Shown piece by piece: positions 24,474 to 32,652 of a stretch of 64,000 nucleotides of DNA. The stretch's first letter is position 1. Each line of letters starts with the position of its first letter. Position numbers and translations under genes: made by a program. The stretch comes from Rhodocyclaceae bacterium UBA1310 (lineage in GTDB: Bacteria > Pseudomonadota > Gammaproteobacteria > Burkholderiales > Rhodocyclaceae): NCBI GenBank assembly GCA_002307175.1, contig DBTS01000098.1, forward strand, positions 13,023 to 77,022, given 5' to 3'. A model generated the notes under the pieces. That model was given only the letters and a program-made list of their open reading frames with translations, searched no databases and had not been told where the DNA came from.

Positions 24474-25747
24474 GGATGGTGGCGATGTTTTGAGACTGCT
24501 TCAGGCAATAGCTGGAACACCTGCTGTACGGCCTGGATGGCTTGTGTGGCCTGGCCGCTTTCAGCCTGGTTGAGAAAGCGGCTGGGGCCGTGCAGCAATT
24601 TATTCGTCAGACGTCGGCTCAGGATGTCGAGTACCGCTTCAGGGGCTTCCCCCCGCGCCAGCAGGCGCTGCGCGTAAGCCAGCTCGGACGCCCGCAGGTC
24701 TTCGGCGTGATCACGCAGTTGCCGGATGGTTGGCACGGTTTCCCGGTAATCCAGCCAGTGATTGAAAGCCGATGCATGGGTGTTGATCAGCGTTTCGGCT
24801 TCGGCAACGGCGGCCTGGCGTGATTCCAGTCCGGTACTGACGATCTGCTCCAGATCATCGACAGTGTACAGGAAGATGTCGCCGACTCGGGTGACTTCGG
24901 GTTCGATATTGCGGGGCACGGAGAGATCCACCATCACCATGGGCCGATGCCGGCGTACGCGGATCGCACGTTCTGCCGCTCCTCTCCCGATCAAAGGCAG
25001 AGGGCTGGCAGTGCAAATGAGCACAATGTCGTAATCGGGAAGCGCTTCACCCAGCCCTTCGAGCGGCAGGATGTCCGCATTGAAACGGGTGGCCAGCGCC
25101 TCTGCACGTGCGCGGGTACGATTGGCAATCGTGATACGGCGTGGATTGACCGCTGCAAAATGGGTGGCACACAGTTCCACCATTTCGCCCGCCCCGACAA
25201 AGAGGATCTTCGTCTCGTCCATGCGCTCGAAAATTCGCGTCGACAGGCGTACCGCTGCCGCGGCCATGGAAATGACTGCACTGCCGATGGCTGTATTGGT
25301 GCGGACTTCCTTGGCGACAGTGAAACTGCTCTGGAAGAGTTTGTGCAGCTGGGTGCCGAGCGTGCCGGCGGCTTCAGCAATGCGCACGGCTTCCTTGAGC
25401 TGACCGAGGATCTGCGCTTCACCCAGAACCATTGAATCGAGTCCGCTGGCAACCCGGAACACGTGCTTGATCGCTTCCTCCCCCGGCAGTGTGAACAGGT
25501 ATTTGCCGGCTTCATCTGGCGTAGAGCGTTGCCTGTCGGCCAGCCAGCGTGTGATCAATTCGGGAGACTCGGCGCTGCAGTACAGCTCGGTGCGATTGCA
25601 GGTTGATAGCAGCGCGGCCTCCTGTGCCAGGCCGCGGCTGGTCAATTCCCCCAGGGCTTCGGCGAGTCCGTTCTGCGGGAACGCCCAATGCTCCCGGATG
25701 GCGACGGGCGCAGTGTGGTGGTTGAGTCCGACGGCAAAAAGGGGCAT
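24470..25747 (-). CDS. hemA: Glutamyl-tRNA reductase
   Basis: A 425-residue enzyme that reduces glutamyl-tRNA(Glu) to glutamate-1-semialdehyde at the start of C5 heme synthesis. The catalytic Cys is in LLSTCNRTELY near residue 50. FRVASGLDSMVLGEAQILGQ (about 95-120) is the family signature, and an NADPH-binding ILFVGAGEMVELCATHF follows near 185. The C-terminal dimerisation helices are complete. It heads the operon with prfA; about 720 bases without a convincing gene lie upstream. Confidence 0.96.
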   Translation of the reverse strand: MPLFAVGLNHHTAPVAIREHWAFPQNGLAEALGELTSRGLAQEAALLSTCNRTELYCSAESPELITRWLADRQRSTPDEAGKYLFTLPGEEAIKHVFRVASGLDSMVLGEAQILGQLKEAVRIAEAAGTLGTQLHKLFQSSFTVAKEVRTNTAIGSAVISMAAAAVRLSTRIFERMDETKILFVGAGEMVELCATHFAAVNPRRITIANRTRARAEALATRFNADILPLEGLGEALPDYDIVLICTASPLPLIGRGAAERAIRVRRHRPMVMVDLSVPRNIEPEVTRVGDIFLYTVDDLEQIVSTGLESRQAAVAEAETLINTHASAFNHWLDYRETVPTIRQLRDHAEDLRASELAYAQRLLARGEAPEAVLDILSRRLTNKLLHGPSRFLNQAESGQATQAIQAVQQVFQLLPEAVSKHRHHP

Positions 25748-26471
25748 GACTGGTGGCTAGAGTCCGGGACGCCGCTGTGTTGAGCAGGCCGCTGCAGAAA
25801 AACAATCGCTGATTGTAGCACTGGCCTCCGGTCAGCCCGAATGATGGGCAGCAGTGGCACGCATCAGCGAGCTGTCAAAATACCAGACGTTAATCCTTAT
25901 ATCGGAAATTTCGTTTGTTTATCAAACGAATATACCGAGTTGGTGTTCTGTGTGCCTCACTTGGCGTTCCGTTTTCCGACTGAATATTTCTGAAGCTGCA
26001 GGGAATGCGTTTGTTGCATAAAGTAAACGTTTTATTTTTGCTACAGAAAGAGACCGGTCGCGCCACGCGAAGCGCATTTTTCATGCTCAATGTAAGGAGG
26101 AAGGAGGTACTTCGGGATAGGTTCATTTCGAAATCAGCGGATGAGATTGCGTCAAGATTCTATGCCTCGTGTTAGACTTTTTTTAAACGTATCAACTAAA
26201 CGTATTTGCCGTTCACTGGCGTCAGGCTTGGTTTCCCGGGGGAAGCCATTGTCCGGTGATGGCGATTGGTTGCGGTTTCTGATGGCAGTGCAAGCGGGAA
26301 TGGAATGTTGGAAAGAGCAGCGAACGGGCCGAATGCAGGGATTTTCACCTGAGGTGGCGGGATTGATATATTTTGGCCGTGGCGCTGGCTGCACGGTCCG
26401 GGCGGTGACGGAGCAAAACGAATCATCGTCAGGTATGGCGTGAATACAAACAATTACAGATATGCCTGAAC
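25748..26471. other. 724-bp intergenic region between hemA and the NarL-type regulator
   Basis: No convincing gene. It contains an inverted repeat TTCGTTTG/CAAACGAA (about 25908-25930), a second weak one in ATAAAGTAAACGTTTTAT (about 26018-26035), and the direct repeat AAACGTAT at 26185-26192 and 26198-26205. Short open frames in both directions lack ribosome sites and protein-like composition. The promoters of hemA (minus) and of the response regulator (plus) should lie here. Confidence 0.5.
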
Positions 26472-27101
26472 ATGGAATGTAATGGCGCACGTATTTTTGT
26501 TGTAGATGATCATCCAGCCGTGAGGCAGGGGCTGGCACTCCTGCTGGGGGCCGATGCGCACTTGGTGTGTGGAGAAGCTGCCAGCAAGGCTGAAGCCTTG
26601 CAGTGTCTTGTTGCGGCCAGGCCACAGCTGACCTTGCTGGATATCTCCCTGGGCGAGGATAACGGGCTCGATCTGATCGGCTGGCTTCTGCAGCACGAGA
26701 TTCGCGTGCTGGTCTACTCAATGCACGAAGACATCATGGCCGTCGAGGGCAGCTTCCGCCTGGGCGCCCAGGGTTACGTCAGCAAGCGCGAGGACTCCCG
26801 TGTGCTGCTCTCAGGCGTGCGCGAGGTTCTCGCCGGGCGGCGTTTCATCAGCCCACGCGGGGCGCAGGTGCTGGCTGGCCGCGCCATTGCATCAAGCCGG
26901 GCAGACTGGCTGGCCCGGCTATCCGAGCGTGAATTGCAGATCATGGACATGCTTGGGCAGGGGCGTAGTAACGCAGAGATTGCCAAAACACTGATGATCA
27001 GTGTGCGTACCGTGGAGTCTTACTGCACACGCATCATGGAAAAACTGCAGCTCTCCGGTATGAAGGAACTGCGCCAGCAGGCCATTCTGTGCCGGAACTG
27101 A
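26472..27101 (+). CDS. Orphan NarL/FixJ-family response regulator
   Basis: A 209-residue two-domain regulator. The receiver has the acidic pair D12-D13 (VVDDHPAVRQG), phospho-acceptor D57 (TLLDISLG), the conserved Ser in VYSMHED and Lys in GYVSKRED. After a short linker comes a LuxR-type helix-turn-helix, LSERELQIMDMLGQGRSNAEIAKTL and SVRTVESYCTRIMEKL in consecutive parts. No kinase is adjacent; a pairing with the six-PAS kinase at 1075-4770 is only a possibility. Both flanks are unusually long non-coding stretches with possible regulatory or RNA elements. Confidence 0.92.
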   Translation: MECNGARIFVVDDHPAVRQGLALLLGADAHLVCGEAASKAEALQCLVAARPQLTLLDISLGEDNGLDLIGWLLQHEIRVLVYSMHEDIMAVEGSFRLGAQGYVSKREDSRVLLSGVREVLAGRRFISPRGAQVLAGRAIASSRADWLARLSERELQIMDMLGQGRSNAEIAKTLMISVRTVESYCTRIMEKLQLSGMKELRQQAILCRN

Positions 27102-27149
27102 AGATTTGCCGGAAGCTGTGTCGGAGGAATGGAGCGTACTTCTGTAAGT

Positions 27150-27395
27150 GATTTCCCTTACACAAATGTAAGGGGGTTCCCTCTCAGCTATTTGGGCAAG
27201 TCATGCCTAAGATTTCAACTGCGGAATTCGTGGCAAATCGGCGCGATATGGGCGTGCCGATTTACCGGGAGCCTTGTTTGCCTTTTGGGGCAAACCTGCC
27301 GAAATTCCTTCTATGGGGAGATTTCGGAGTTTTTGTTTGTGTTTAGTTAGTATGCTGAGGGTAAATTCAAGGCGTGCCATGCACGCCTTTTTTTT
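27150..27395 (+). ncRNA. Candidate structured RNA or 3' UTR with terminal terminator
   Basis: Downstream of the response regulator there are four consecutive hairpins: CCCTTAC/GTAAGGG (about 27158-27177), AAATCGGC/GCCGATTT (27235-27262), GTTTGCC/GGCAAAC (27276-27294) and CCGAAAT/ATTTCGG (27299-27327). They are followed by a terminator with eight T at 27371-27395. No protein-like frame covers the region. It could be an independent small RNA or a long structured 3' UTR of the regulator mRNA. No known RNA family was recognised. Confidence 0.45.
27371..27395 (+). terminator. Strong rho-independent terminator
   Basis: Arms GGCGTGC and GCACGCC with a 3-base loop (CAT) followed by eight T on the plus strand. 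It terminates the response regulator transcript or a small RNA upstream. Confidence 0.9.
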
Positions 27396-27436
27396 GTCTT
27401 CCGTACCCTAGTGCAGTGCTGCGCTCTTCTTGCGAC

Positions 27437-27540
27437 ATAAAAACGCGTATTTTTCGCCAACTCTTCGTTGAAAATCCGCGCAATAGCTTGCTATTGCTGT
27501 GGTTTTCGCCTCGATTCGACGAAAAATCCATCGTTTTTAT
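27437..27540. repeat. 104-bp imperfect palindrome
   Basis: Two arms of about 50 bases meet at a 2-base centre near 27487. They share ATAAAAACG at the outer ends, ATTTTTCG further in, a GAAAA-containing segment and CAATAGC next to the centre, with a few mismatches and single-base shifts. No terminator-type T-tract follows on either side and no gene lies within. It could form a long hairpin RNA or a cruciform, or be a small palindromic repetitive element. Confidence 0.8.
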
Positions 27541-27573
27541 AAGTCCCAATCTACGCGCAACACTACACTAGCA

Positions 27574-28281
27574 TCACTGTGCCGCGGGGCCAGAGGCGCT
27601 TGCCTTTTTCGACGAACTACTTGCCCGCTTGGCCATTTTTTCGGTGTGTTCCCGCTGCCTGCTCTCGTAACGTGCCCGGTCTTTTGCGGCCTGTTCGGCG
27701 CGCTTGGCGGCGGTTTGTGCGTTAGTGCTGCGCTCCTGCGCCGCCGCTTTTTCCTTGCGGCTGTGTTCTGCATTGGCACGCGCCTGTGCCGCCGGTGACA
27801 CCGTCGGGGACGGCATGGATTGGGCTGGTGATGCGCTTGTGGCCGGTTTGCCAGCGGGTTTTGGCAGGGGTCTTGGATTGCTGCCGGTTACGCCGGCAGG
27901 TTTGCCCCCTGGTTTCGGCGCCTGTCTTTCCGCGTCATTCAACTCATTGAGCCGCGCCTTGGAGTTACGCCCCAGTTCGTTGGCTTCGAGTTCCTGCTTG
28001 CGGATGCTTTCCATGGTCTTGATGAAAGTCGTCCGTACATCGTCGCGGCAGGCGTTGACCAGCAGCTTGTCCAGACACGCGTTGTAGTCCCGCAGGCGGA
28101 TGGACTCCGCTTCATTCTGGCGCGCCTTGGCGTCCTTGCGCAATTCATCGGCACGTTTGCTCTGTGCCAGGGCTTCGTCGCGGGTCAGTGGTGCCGCCGC
28201 AGCCGATTGAGCAGCATCATTGGCAGCAGCCAGAGTGCAGGCGGGTAGCAGGGCGAGCAAGCAAAGCTTTCTGATCATCAT
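27574..28281 (-). CDS. Exported Ala/Lys-rich coiled-coil protein, function unknown
   Basis: A 235-residue protein with a signal peptide (cleavage near residue 19, TLAAANDA). Residues about 35-120 are highly charged and helical, with two cysteines (NACLDKLLVNACRDD) that could form a disulfide. A Pro/Gly/Ala-rich middle (about 118-165) is followed by a second Ala/Arg/Lys/Glu helix and a basic Ser/Lys tail. No domain family was recognised. It is likely a periplasmic structural or scaffold protein, but this is inference. It is divergent from the ABC-F gene, with 65 bases between the two starts. Confidence 0.75.
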   Translation of the reverse strand: MMIRKLCLLALLPACTLAAANDAAQSAAAAPLTRDEALAQSKRADELRKDAKARQNEAESIRLRDYNACLDKLLVNACRDDVRTTFIKTMESIRKQELEANELGRNSKARLNELNDAERQAPKPGGKPAGVTGSNPRPLPKPAGKPATSASPAQSMPSPTVSPAAQARANAEHSRKEKAAAQERSTNAQTAAKRAEQAAKDRARYESRQREHTEKMAKRASSSSKKASASGPAAQ

Positions 28282-28346
28282 TGTCGGTTTGGCCTTGCGG
28301 CCCTGTAAAATAGAGTTTGCCTACAATTGTCCCAGACCATTCAGCC

Positions 28347-30257
28347 TTGATCCAGTTCCGTAATCTGGCGTTAGCGCGTGGCGCACGCCGTCTCATTGAA
28401 AATCTTTCCCTGCAGATCCATCCGGGCTGGCGCGTCGGCGTGGTCGGTGCCAATGGTTCGGGTAAATCCAGCCTGTTTGCCCTCCTGCGCGGAGAATTGC
28501 ACCAGGATGCCGGGGATCTTGAGATTCCCGCCGCCTGGACAATCGCCCATGTGGCTCAGGAAACCCCGGCCCTGAGCTGTTCAGCCATCGAACACGTGCT
28601 TGATGGCGATGCCGAGCTGCGTCAGGTGCAGGCCGATCTGGCTGCTGCCGAGGCAGCGCAGGATGGTCTGCGGATCGGTGAGCTGCATACCCGCCTGCAG
28701 GAAATCGAAGGTTATTCTGCGCAGGCGCGTTCCGGCGCACTGCTACACGGGCTGGGTTTCGCCGACGCCGATTTTACGCGCCCTGTGTCGGATTTTTCAG
28801 GTGGTTGGCGGATGCGCCTGAATCTCGCTCAGGCGCTGATGTGCCGCTCCGATCTGCTGCTGCTCGATGAACCGACCAACCACCTTGATCTCGATGCTGT
28901 GGTGTGGCTCGAAAAATGGCTGTCCGCCTATCGGGGCACACTGCTGCTGATCTCGCATGATCGCGATTTCCTGGATGCGTGCACCACGCATATTGCGCAT
29001 CTTGACGCTCAGCGTCTGACGCTTTATACCGGCAACTATGATTCCTTCGAAGATCAGCATGCTGCCCAGCTCGCGCAGCAGCAGGCGCTCTACGAAAAGC
29101 AGCAGCGTGAAACTGCCCACCTGCAGAAGTATATCGACCGCTTCCGTGCCCAGGCCACCAAAGCCCGCCAGGCACAGAGCCGGATCAAGGCGCTGGCGCG
29201 CATGGAGCGTGTGACGGCGGCCCACGTCGACACCCCCTTCGATTTTACGTTTCCAGAGCCGGACCGGGCGCCAGATCCGCTCGTCACCCTGCGTGAGCTG
29301 AGCCTGGGGTATGGTGACAAGCTCATCCTTGAGAAGGTCAAGCTGGAACTGCGTCCCGGCGCCCGCCTGGGTCTGCTGGGGCCGAATGGTGCCGGAAAGT
29401 CGACGCTGATCAAGCTGCTGGCCGGCGAACTGGCCGCGCAGCAGGGCAGCGCCCTGTTTGGCAAGGGCGTGGTATTGGGCTATTTTGCCCAGCATCAGCT
29501 TGAGCAGCTGCGCCCCGATGAATCACCGCTGCAGCATCTGGTGCGGCAGGAGCCCATGACGCGCGAGCAGACGCTGCGCGATTATCTTGGCGGTTTCGAT
29601 TTTCGTGGCAACATGGCTGATGCCCTTGTCGGGCCTTTCTCGGGGGGCGAGAAATCGCGTCTGGCGCTGGCGCTGCTGATTCGCAACAAGCCGAATCTGC
29701 TGCTGCTTGATGAGCCCACCAACCATCTTGATCTGGATATGCGCCACGCGCTGACCAAGGCATTGGCCGAGTACGATGGCAGTATGGTGCTGGTCAGCCA
29801 TGACCGCACCCTGTTGCGGACTGTCTGTGATGATTTTCTGCTGGTGGCCGATGGCGTGGCCAAGCCTTTTGACGGCGATGTTGACGATTACCTCGTGTGG
29901 CTTGAAGAGCGGCGCAATCGCGAAGCAGCGGCGCGGGTCGACGTGCAGGCGGTCGAAGACAAGGCCGCACGTCTTGCCGCTCGTGATGCTGACAAGGCCG
30001 ACCGCCAGGCACGTTTGCAGCGGCGGCGCCCGCTCGTGAAAGAACTCGAGCAGCTTGAGCGCAAACTAGCCAACAGCCAGAATGAAAAGAAGCTGCTCGA
30101 CGAGCGCATGGCAGACCCGAGCCTCTATACGAGTGGTGACAGTGCCCTTGTCCAGAGCCTGCTCAAGCGGCAGAGCGAACTCGCGCAGTCTATCGACACC
30201 TGCGAAGAGCGCTGGCTCGAGATTCATTCCGAACTCGAGGAAATCGGCGAACCCTGA
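28347..30257 (+). CDS. yheS: ABC-F family ATPase (YheS-like)
   Basis: A 636-residue soluble protein with two ABC domains and no membrane segments. The Walker A motifs are GANGSGKSS and GPNGAGKST, the signatures SDFSGGWRMRL and GPFSGGEKSRL, and both Walker B segments read LLLLDEPTNHLD. A helical linker rich in Gln/Lys (about 240-290) separates them, and the C-terminus is a coiled coil. This matches E. coli YheS in length and layout; ABC-F proteins act on the ribosome. The start is likely TTG at 28347, giving MIQFRNLALARG; an upstream TTG at 28317 is an alternative. Confidence 0.92.
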   Translation: MIQFRNLALARGARRLIENLSLQIHPGWRVGVVGANGSGKSSLFALLRGELHQDAGDLEIPAAWTIAHVAQETPALSCSAIEHVLDGDAELRQVQADLAAAEAAQDGLRIGELHTRLQEIEGYSAQARSGALLHGLGFADADFTRPVSDFSGGWRMRLNLAQALMCRSDLLLLDEPTNHLDLDAVVWLEKWLSAYRGTLLLISHDRDFLDACTTHIAHLDAQRLTLYTGNYDSFEDQHAAQLAQQQALYEKQQRETAHLQKYIDRFRAQATKARQAQSRIKALARMERVTAAHVDTPFDFTFPEPDRAPDPLVTLRELSLGYGDKLILEKVKLELRPGARLGLLGPNGAGKSTLIKLLAGELAAQQGSALFGKGVVLGYFAQHQLEQLRPDESPLQHLVRQEPMTREQTLRDYLGGFDFRGNMADALVGPFSGGEKSRLALALLIRNKPNLLLLDEPTNHLDLDMRHALTKALAEYDGSMVLVSHDRTLLRTVCDDFLLVADGVAKPFDGDVDDYLVWLEERRNREAAARVDVQAVEDKAARLAARDADKADRQARLQRRRPLVKELEQLERKLANSQNEKKLLDERMADPSLYTSGDSALVQSLLKRQSELAQSIDTCEERWLEIHSELEEIGEP

Positions 30258-30281
30258 TCGCGCTGATTTGTCGATGCAACC

Positions 30282-31001
30282 CTATCTGACGGGGGCTTCG
30301 TCGAATAGCTCCGGGTGCACCCGCACAATCTCGGGCAGGGTGTGTTCGAGTACATGCAGATGCTCGGCTGTGGCGTTTGCCGCCGCAGTCGGGTTGCCGC
30401 TCGCCAGTGCGTCGATGATCTGCATGTGCTGGTCGGCCAGCATGTCGAAGGGCGTCAGCATCGTCAGGCTCAGGAAACGCACACGATCCATCTGCGCCTT
30501 GGACTGCTCCACGATCTCCCACGCGTAAGCGCGCCCCACGGCAATCGCCATGGCACGATGGAACGCATCGTCGAGAGCCTGGAACTGCCGGTAATCTCCC
30601 TGTGGCACCTGGCGCTGCCGCATCACCAACCCACGTAACCCATCCAGCAGTTTGCTGTCGGCACGTTCTGCCAGCTCTGCCGCGATACGGGTTTCAATGG
30701 TTTCGCGTACCCAGCGCGCCTCAAGTACGCGCTTGGGGGAAATTTTCACAACAAACGTGCCGCGTTGCGGCAGGATCACCAGCAGCTTGCGCTCGGCCAG
30801 CTTGATGAAGGTTTCGCGCACGAGCTGCCGGCTGACGGCCAGACGTTTGGACAGGTCGGCTTCCGAAAGCGCCAGCCCCGGCAGCAGTTCGCCCTGGATG
30901 ATGGCCTCGAACAGACGGTTGTAGAGCATTACTCCAGTGGTTGAAGTGTCCTGGCGTCGTGCCAGTTGTGTACTCAGTTCAGCGAGGAGGGCTTCGTCCA
31001 T
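30282..31001 (-). CDS. GntR/FadR-family regulator of the uxuBA locus
   Basis: A 239-residue repressor-type protein. A winged helix near residues 25-90 (LSEADLSKRLAVSRQLVRE then LVILPQRGTFVV) precedes an all-helical FCD-type ligand domain with conserved histidines (DDAFHRAMA, LADQHMQIIDAL and the later EHLHVLEH) likely to bind a metal or acid ligand. I chose the ATG at 31001; the frame is open 18 codons further. It is divergent from uxuB, and the operator-like repeats at 31061-31084 lie between, so it most likely controls uxuB-uxuA in response to a hexuronate intermediate. Confidence 0.9.
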   Translation of the reverse strand: MDEALLAELSTQLARRQDTSTTGVMLYNRLFEAIIQGELLPGLALSEADLSKRLAVSRQLVRETFIKLAERKLLVILPQRGTFVVKISPKRVLEARWVRETIETRIAAELAERADSKLLDGLRGLVMRQRQVPQGDYRQFQALDDAFHRAMAIAVGRAYAWEIVEQSKAQMDRVRFLSLTMLTPFDMLADQHMQIIDALASGNPTAAANATAEHLHVLEHTLPEIVRVHPELFDEAPVR

Positions 31002-31060
31002 ACCTGACTTTTGAAAAAGTGTTTGCAATCCATTAGAGCATATCCTAATCTTCACGGAAA

Positions 31061-31084
31061 ACTAGTCAGACTAGTATGACTAGA
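31061..31084. promoter_or_regulatory. Probable operator for the GntR regulator
   Basis: ACTAGTCAGACTAGT followed by an overlapping ACTAGTATGACTAGA gives three equally spaced CTAG half-sites nine bases apart in the divergent promoter region between the regulator and uxuB. Overlapping dyads of this size fit dimeric FadR-type regulators. Confidence 0.65.
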
Positions 31085-31137
31085 TAGCACTAAATACTTT
31101 GATGCTCTCGTGCCCGCCAGATTCTCAGGAGATTTTG

Positions 31138-32601
31138 ATGCGACTTTCCAATGCCAGCCTTGGCCAGCTTCCCGCCCAGATCGGGCGTCCCGCCTACGAC
31201 CGCAGCAAGGTCACGGGTTCCATCGTGCACCTCGGGATCGGTGCCTTCCATCGTGCCCACCAGGCCATGTTTACCGATGCCGTGCTCGAATCGGTTGGTG
31301 ATCTTTCGTGGGGCATCGTCGGTGCCGGCGTTATCTCGGCTGACATGCAGAAAGCTCTGGTGCCGCAGGATGGTTTGTACACGCTCGCCGAAATGGGTGC
31401 CGACAGTGAAAACCTGCGCGTCATCGGCTCAATCGTCGGGGTGTTTGGTGGCGTGGAGGATGCGCCTGCACTGCTCGCCAAGATGAGCGACATTTCCACG
31501 CGCATCGTCAGCATCACCGTGACCGAAAAGGGCTACTGCCTTGATCCCGCCACCGGCAAGCTGCAGATCCAGGCGCCGGCGATTGCGGCCGATCTGGCCA
31601 ACCCTGCGACACCGAAGACTATTCTCGGCCTGATCGTGCAGGCACTGAAGAATCGCAAAGAAGCTGGTATCCCGCCGTTTACGGTGCTCAGCTGCGACAA
31701 CCTGCCGCAGAATGGCAAGCTTGCCAAGGCTGCCGTGCTGGCTTTTGCCCAGGAAGTGGATGCCGGGCTGGCTAAATGGGTTGAGGCCGAAGTACGCTTC
31801 CCCAGCACGATGGTAGACCGGATTACGCCGGCGACCACCGATGCCGATCGTGCCCGTGTAAATGGTCTGATCGGCCTGGAAGACGCCTGGCCGGTGGTGA
31901 CCGAAGAATTCTGTCAGTGGGTGATCGAAGATACCTTCACGATGGGCCGCCCGCAATGGGACAAGGCCGGCGCGATCTTCTCCGATGAACTCGAGTCGTG
32001 GGAAAACATGAAGCTGCGCTGCCTCAATGGTGCTCACTCCACGCTCTCCTACCTGGGCCAACTGACCGGCCGCGAAACCGTGGCTGATGCCATGCAGTTG
32101 CCGCTGATTACGGACATTCTTGATCCGCTGTGGGTTGAAATCCGCGAAGTGCTGCACGCCCCGAAGGGTGTGAACACGGCCGACTACGTCGAAAGCCTGA
32201 AGCACCGTTTCCGCAACCCCTCCCTCAAGCATCGTACCGCCCAGATCGCCTCGGATGGTTCGCAGAAGTTGCCGCAGCGCCTGCTGGCACCGCTGCGCGA
32301 CCGTATCGCCAAGGGCTTGGCCTCACCGGCGATTGCCACGGCGATTGCAGCCTGGATGCTGTTTGCCGTGAAGACCGCCAGCGAAAATGCCGTGATGAAC
32401 GATCCGCTGGCCTCGGAAATTCTCGAACGTGCGCGCCGTAGTCTGAAGATCGAAGAGATCGTCGGCAACCTGCTGGGGCTGGAAAAGATTTTTGGCACCG
32501 ATCTGCCCGCCAATGCCGCCTTCCGTGCAGCTGTTGTCGAGAAGATGCGCGTGCTGGCCAAGACTTCTGGTGTTTCCGTGCCTGCCGGACTGCAGGCTTA
32601 A
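31138..32601 (+). CDS. uxuB: Fructuronate reductase (mannitol dehydrogenase family)
   Basis: A 487-residue polyol dehydrogenase-family oxidoreductase. It has the N-terminal VHLGIGAFHRAHQAMF nucleotide-binding segment, TVTEKGYCLDP near 130, VLSCDNLPQNG near 182 and the catalytic Lys region NGAHSTLSYLGQL near 300. The length matches E. coli UxuB (486), and uxuA follows 51 bases later, so D-mannonate:NAD oxidoreduction is the best assignment; mannitol or altronate dehydrogenases are the alternatives. The ATG at 31138 follows AGGAG; an earlier start at 31099 is unlikely. Confidence 0.92.
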   Translation: MRLSNASLGQLPAQIGRPAYDRSKVTGSIVHLGIGAFHRAHQAMFTDAVLESVGDLSWGIVGAGVISADMQKALVPQDGLYTLAEMGADSENLRVIGSIVGVFGGVEDAPALLAKMSDISTRIVSITVTEKGYCLDPATGKLQIQAPAIAADLANPATPKTILGLIVQALKNRKEAGIPPFTVLSCDNLPQNGKLAKAAVLAFAQEVDAGLAKWVEAEVRFPSTMVDRITPATTDADRARVNGLIGLEDAWPVVTEEFCQWVIEDTFTMGRPQWDKAGAIFSDELESWENMKLRCLNGAHSTLSYLGQLTGRETVADAMQLPLITDILDPLWVEIREVLHAPKGVNTADYVESLKHRFRNPSLKHRTAQIASDGSQKLPQRLLAPLRDRIAKGLASPAIATAIAAWMLFAVKTASENAVMNDPLASEILERARRSLKIEEIVGNLLGLEKIFGTDLPANAAFRAAVVEKMRVLAKTSGVSVPAGLQA

Positions 32602-32652
32602 TGCGGGTTCGCCCGAACGATCAATCCTCCGTTTTTTGAAGGAATCCTTATC

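Noticed and set aside
26141..26443. Plus-strand frame of 100 codons before the response regulator
   Set aside because: No ribosome site, non-protein-like composition; more likely leader or promoter DNA.
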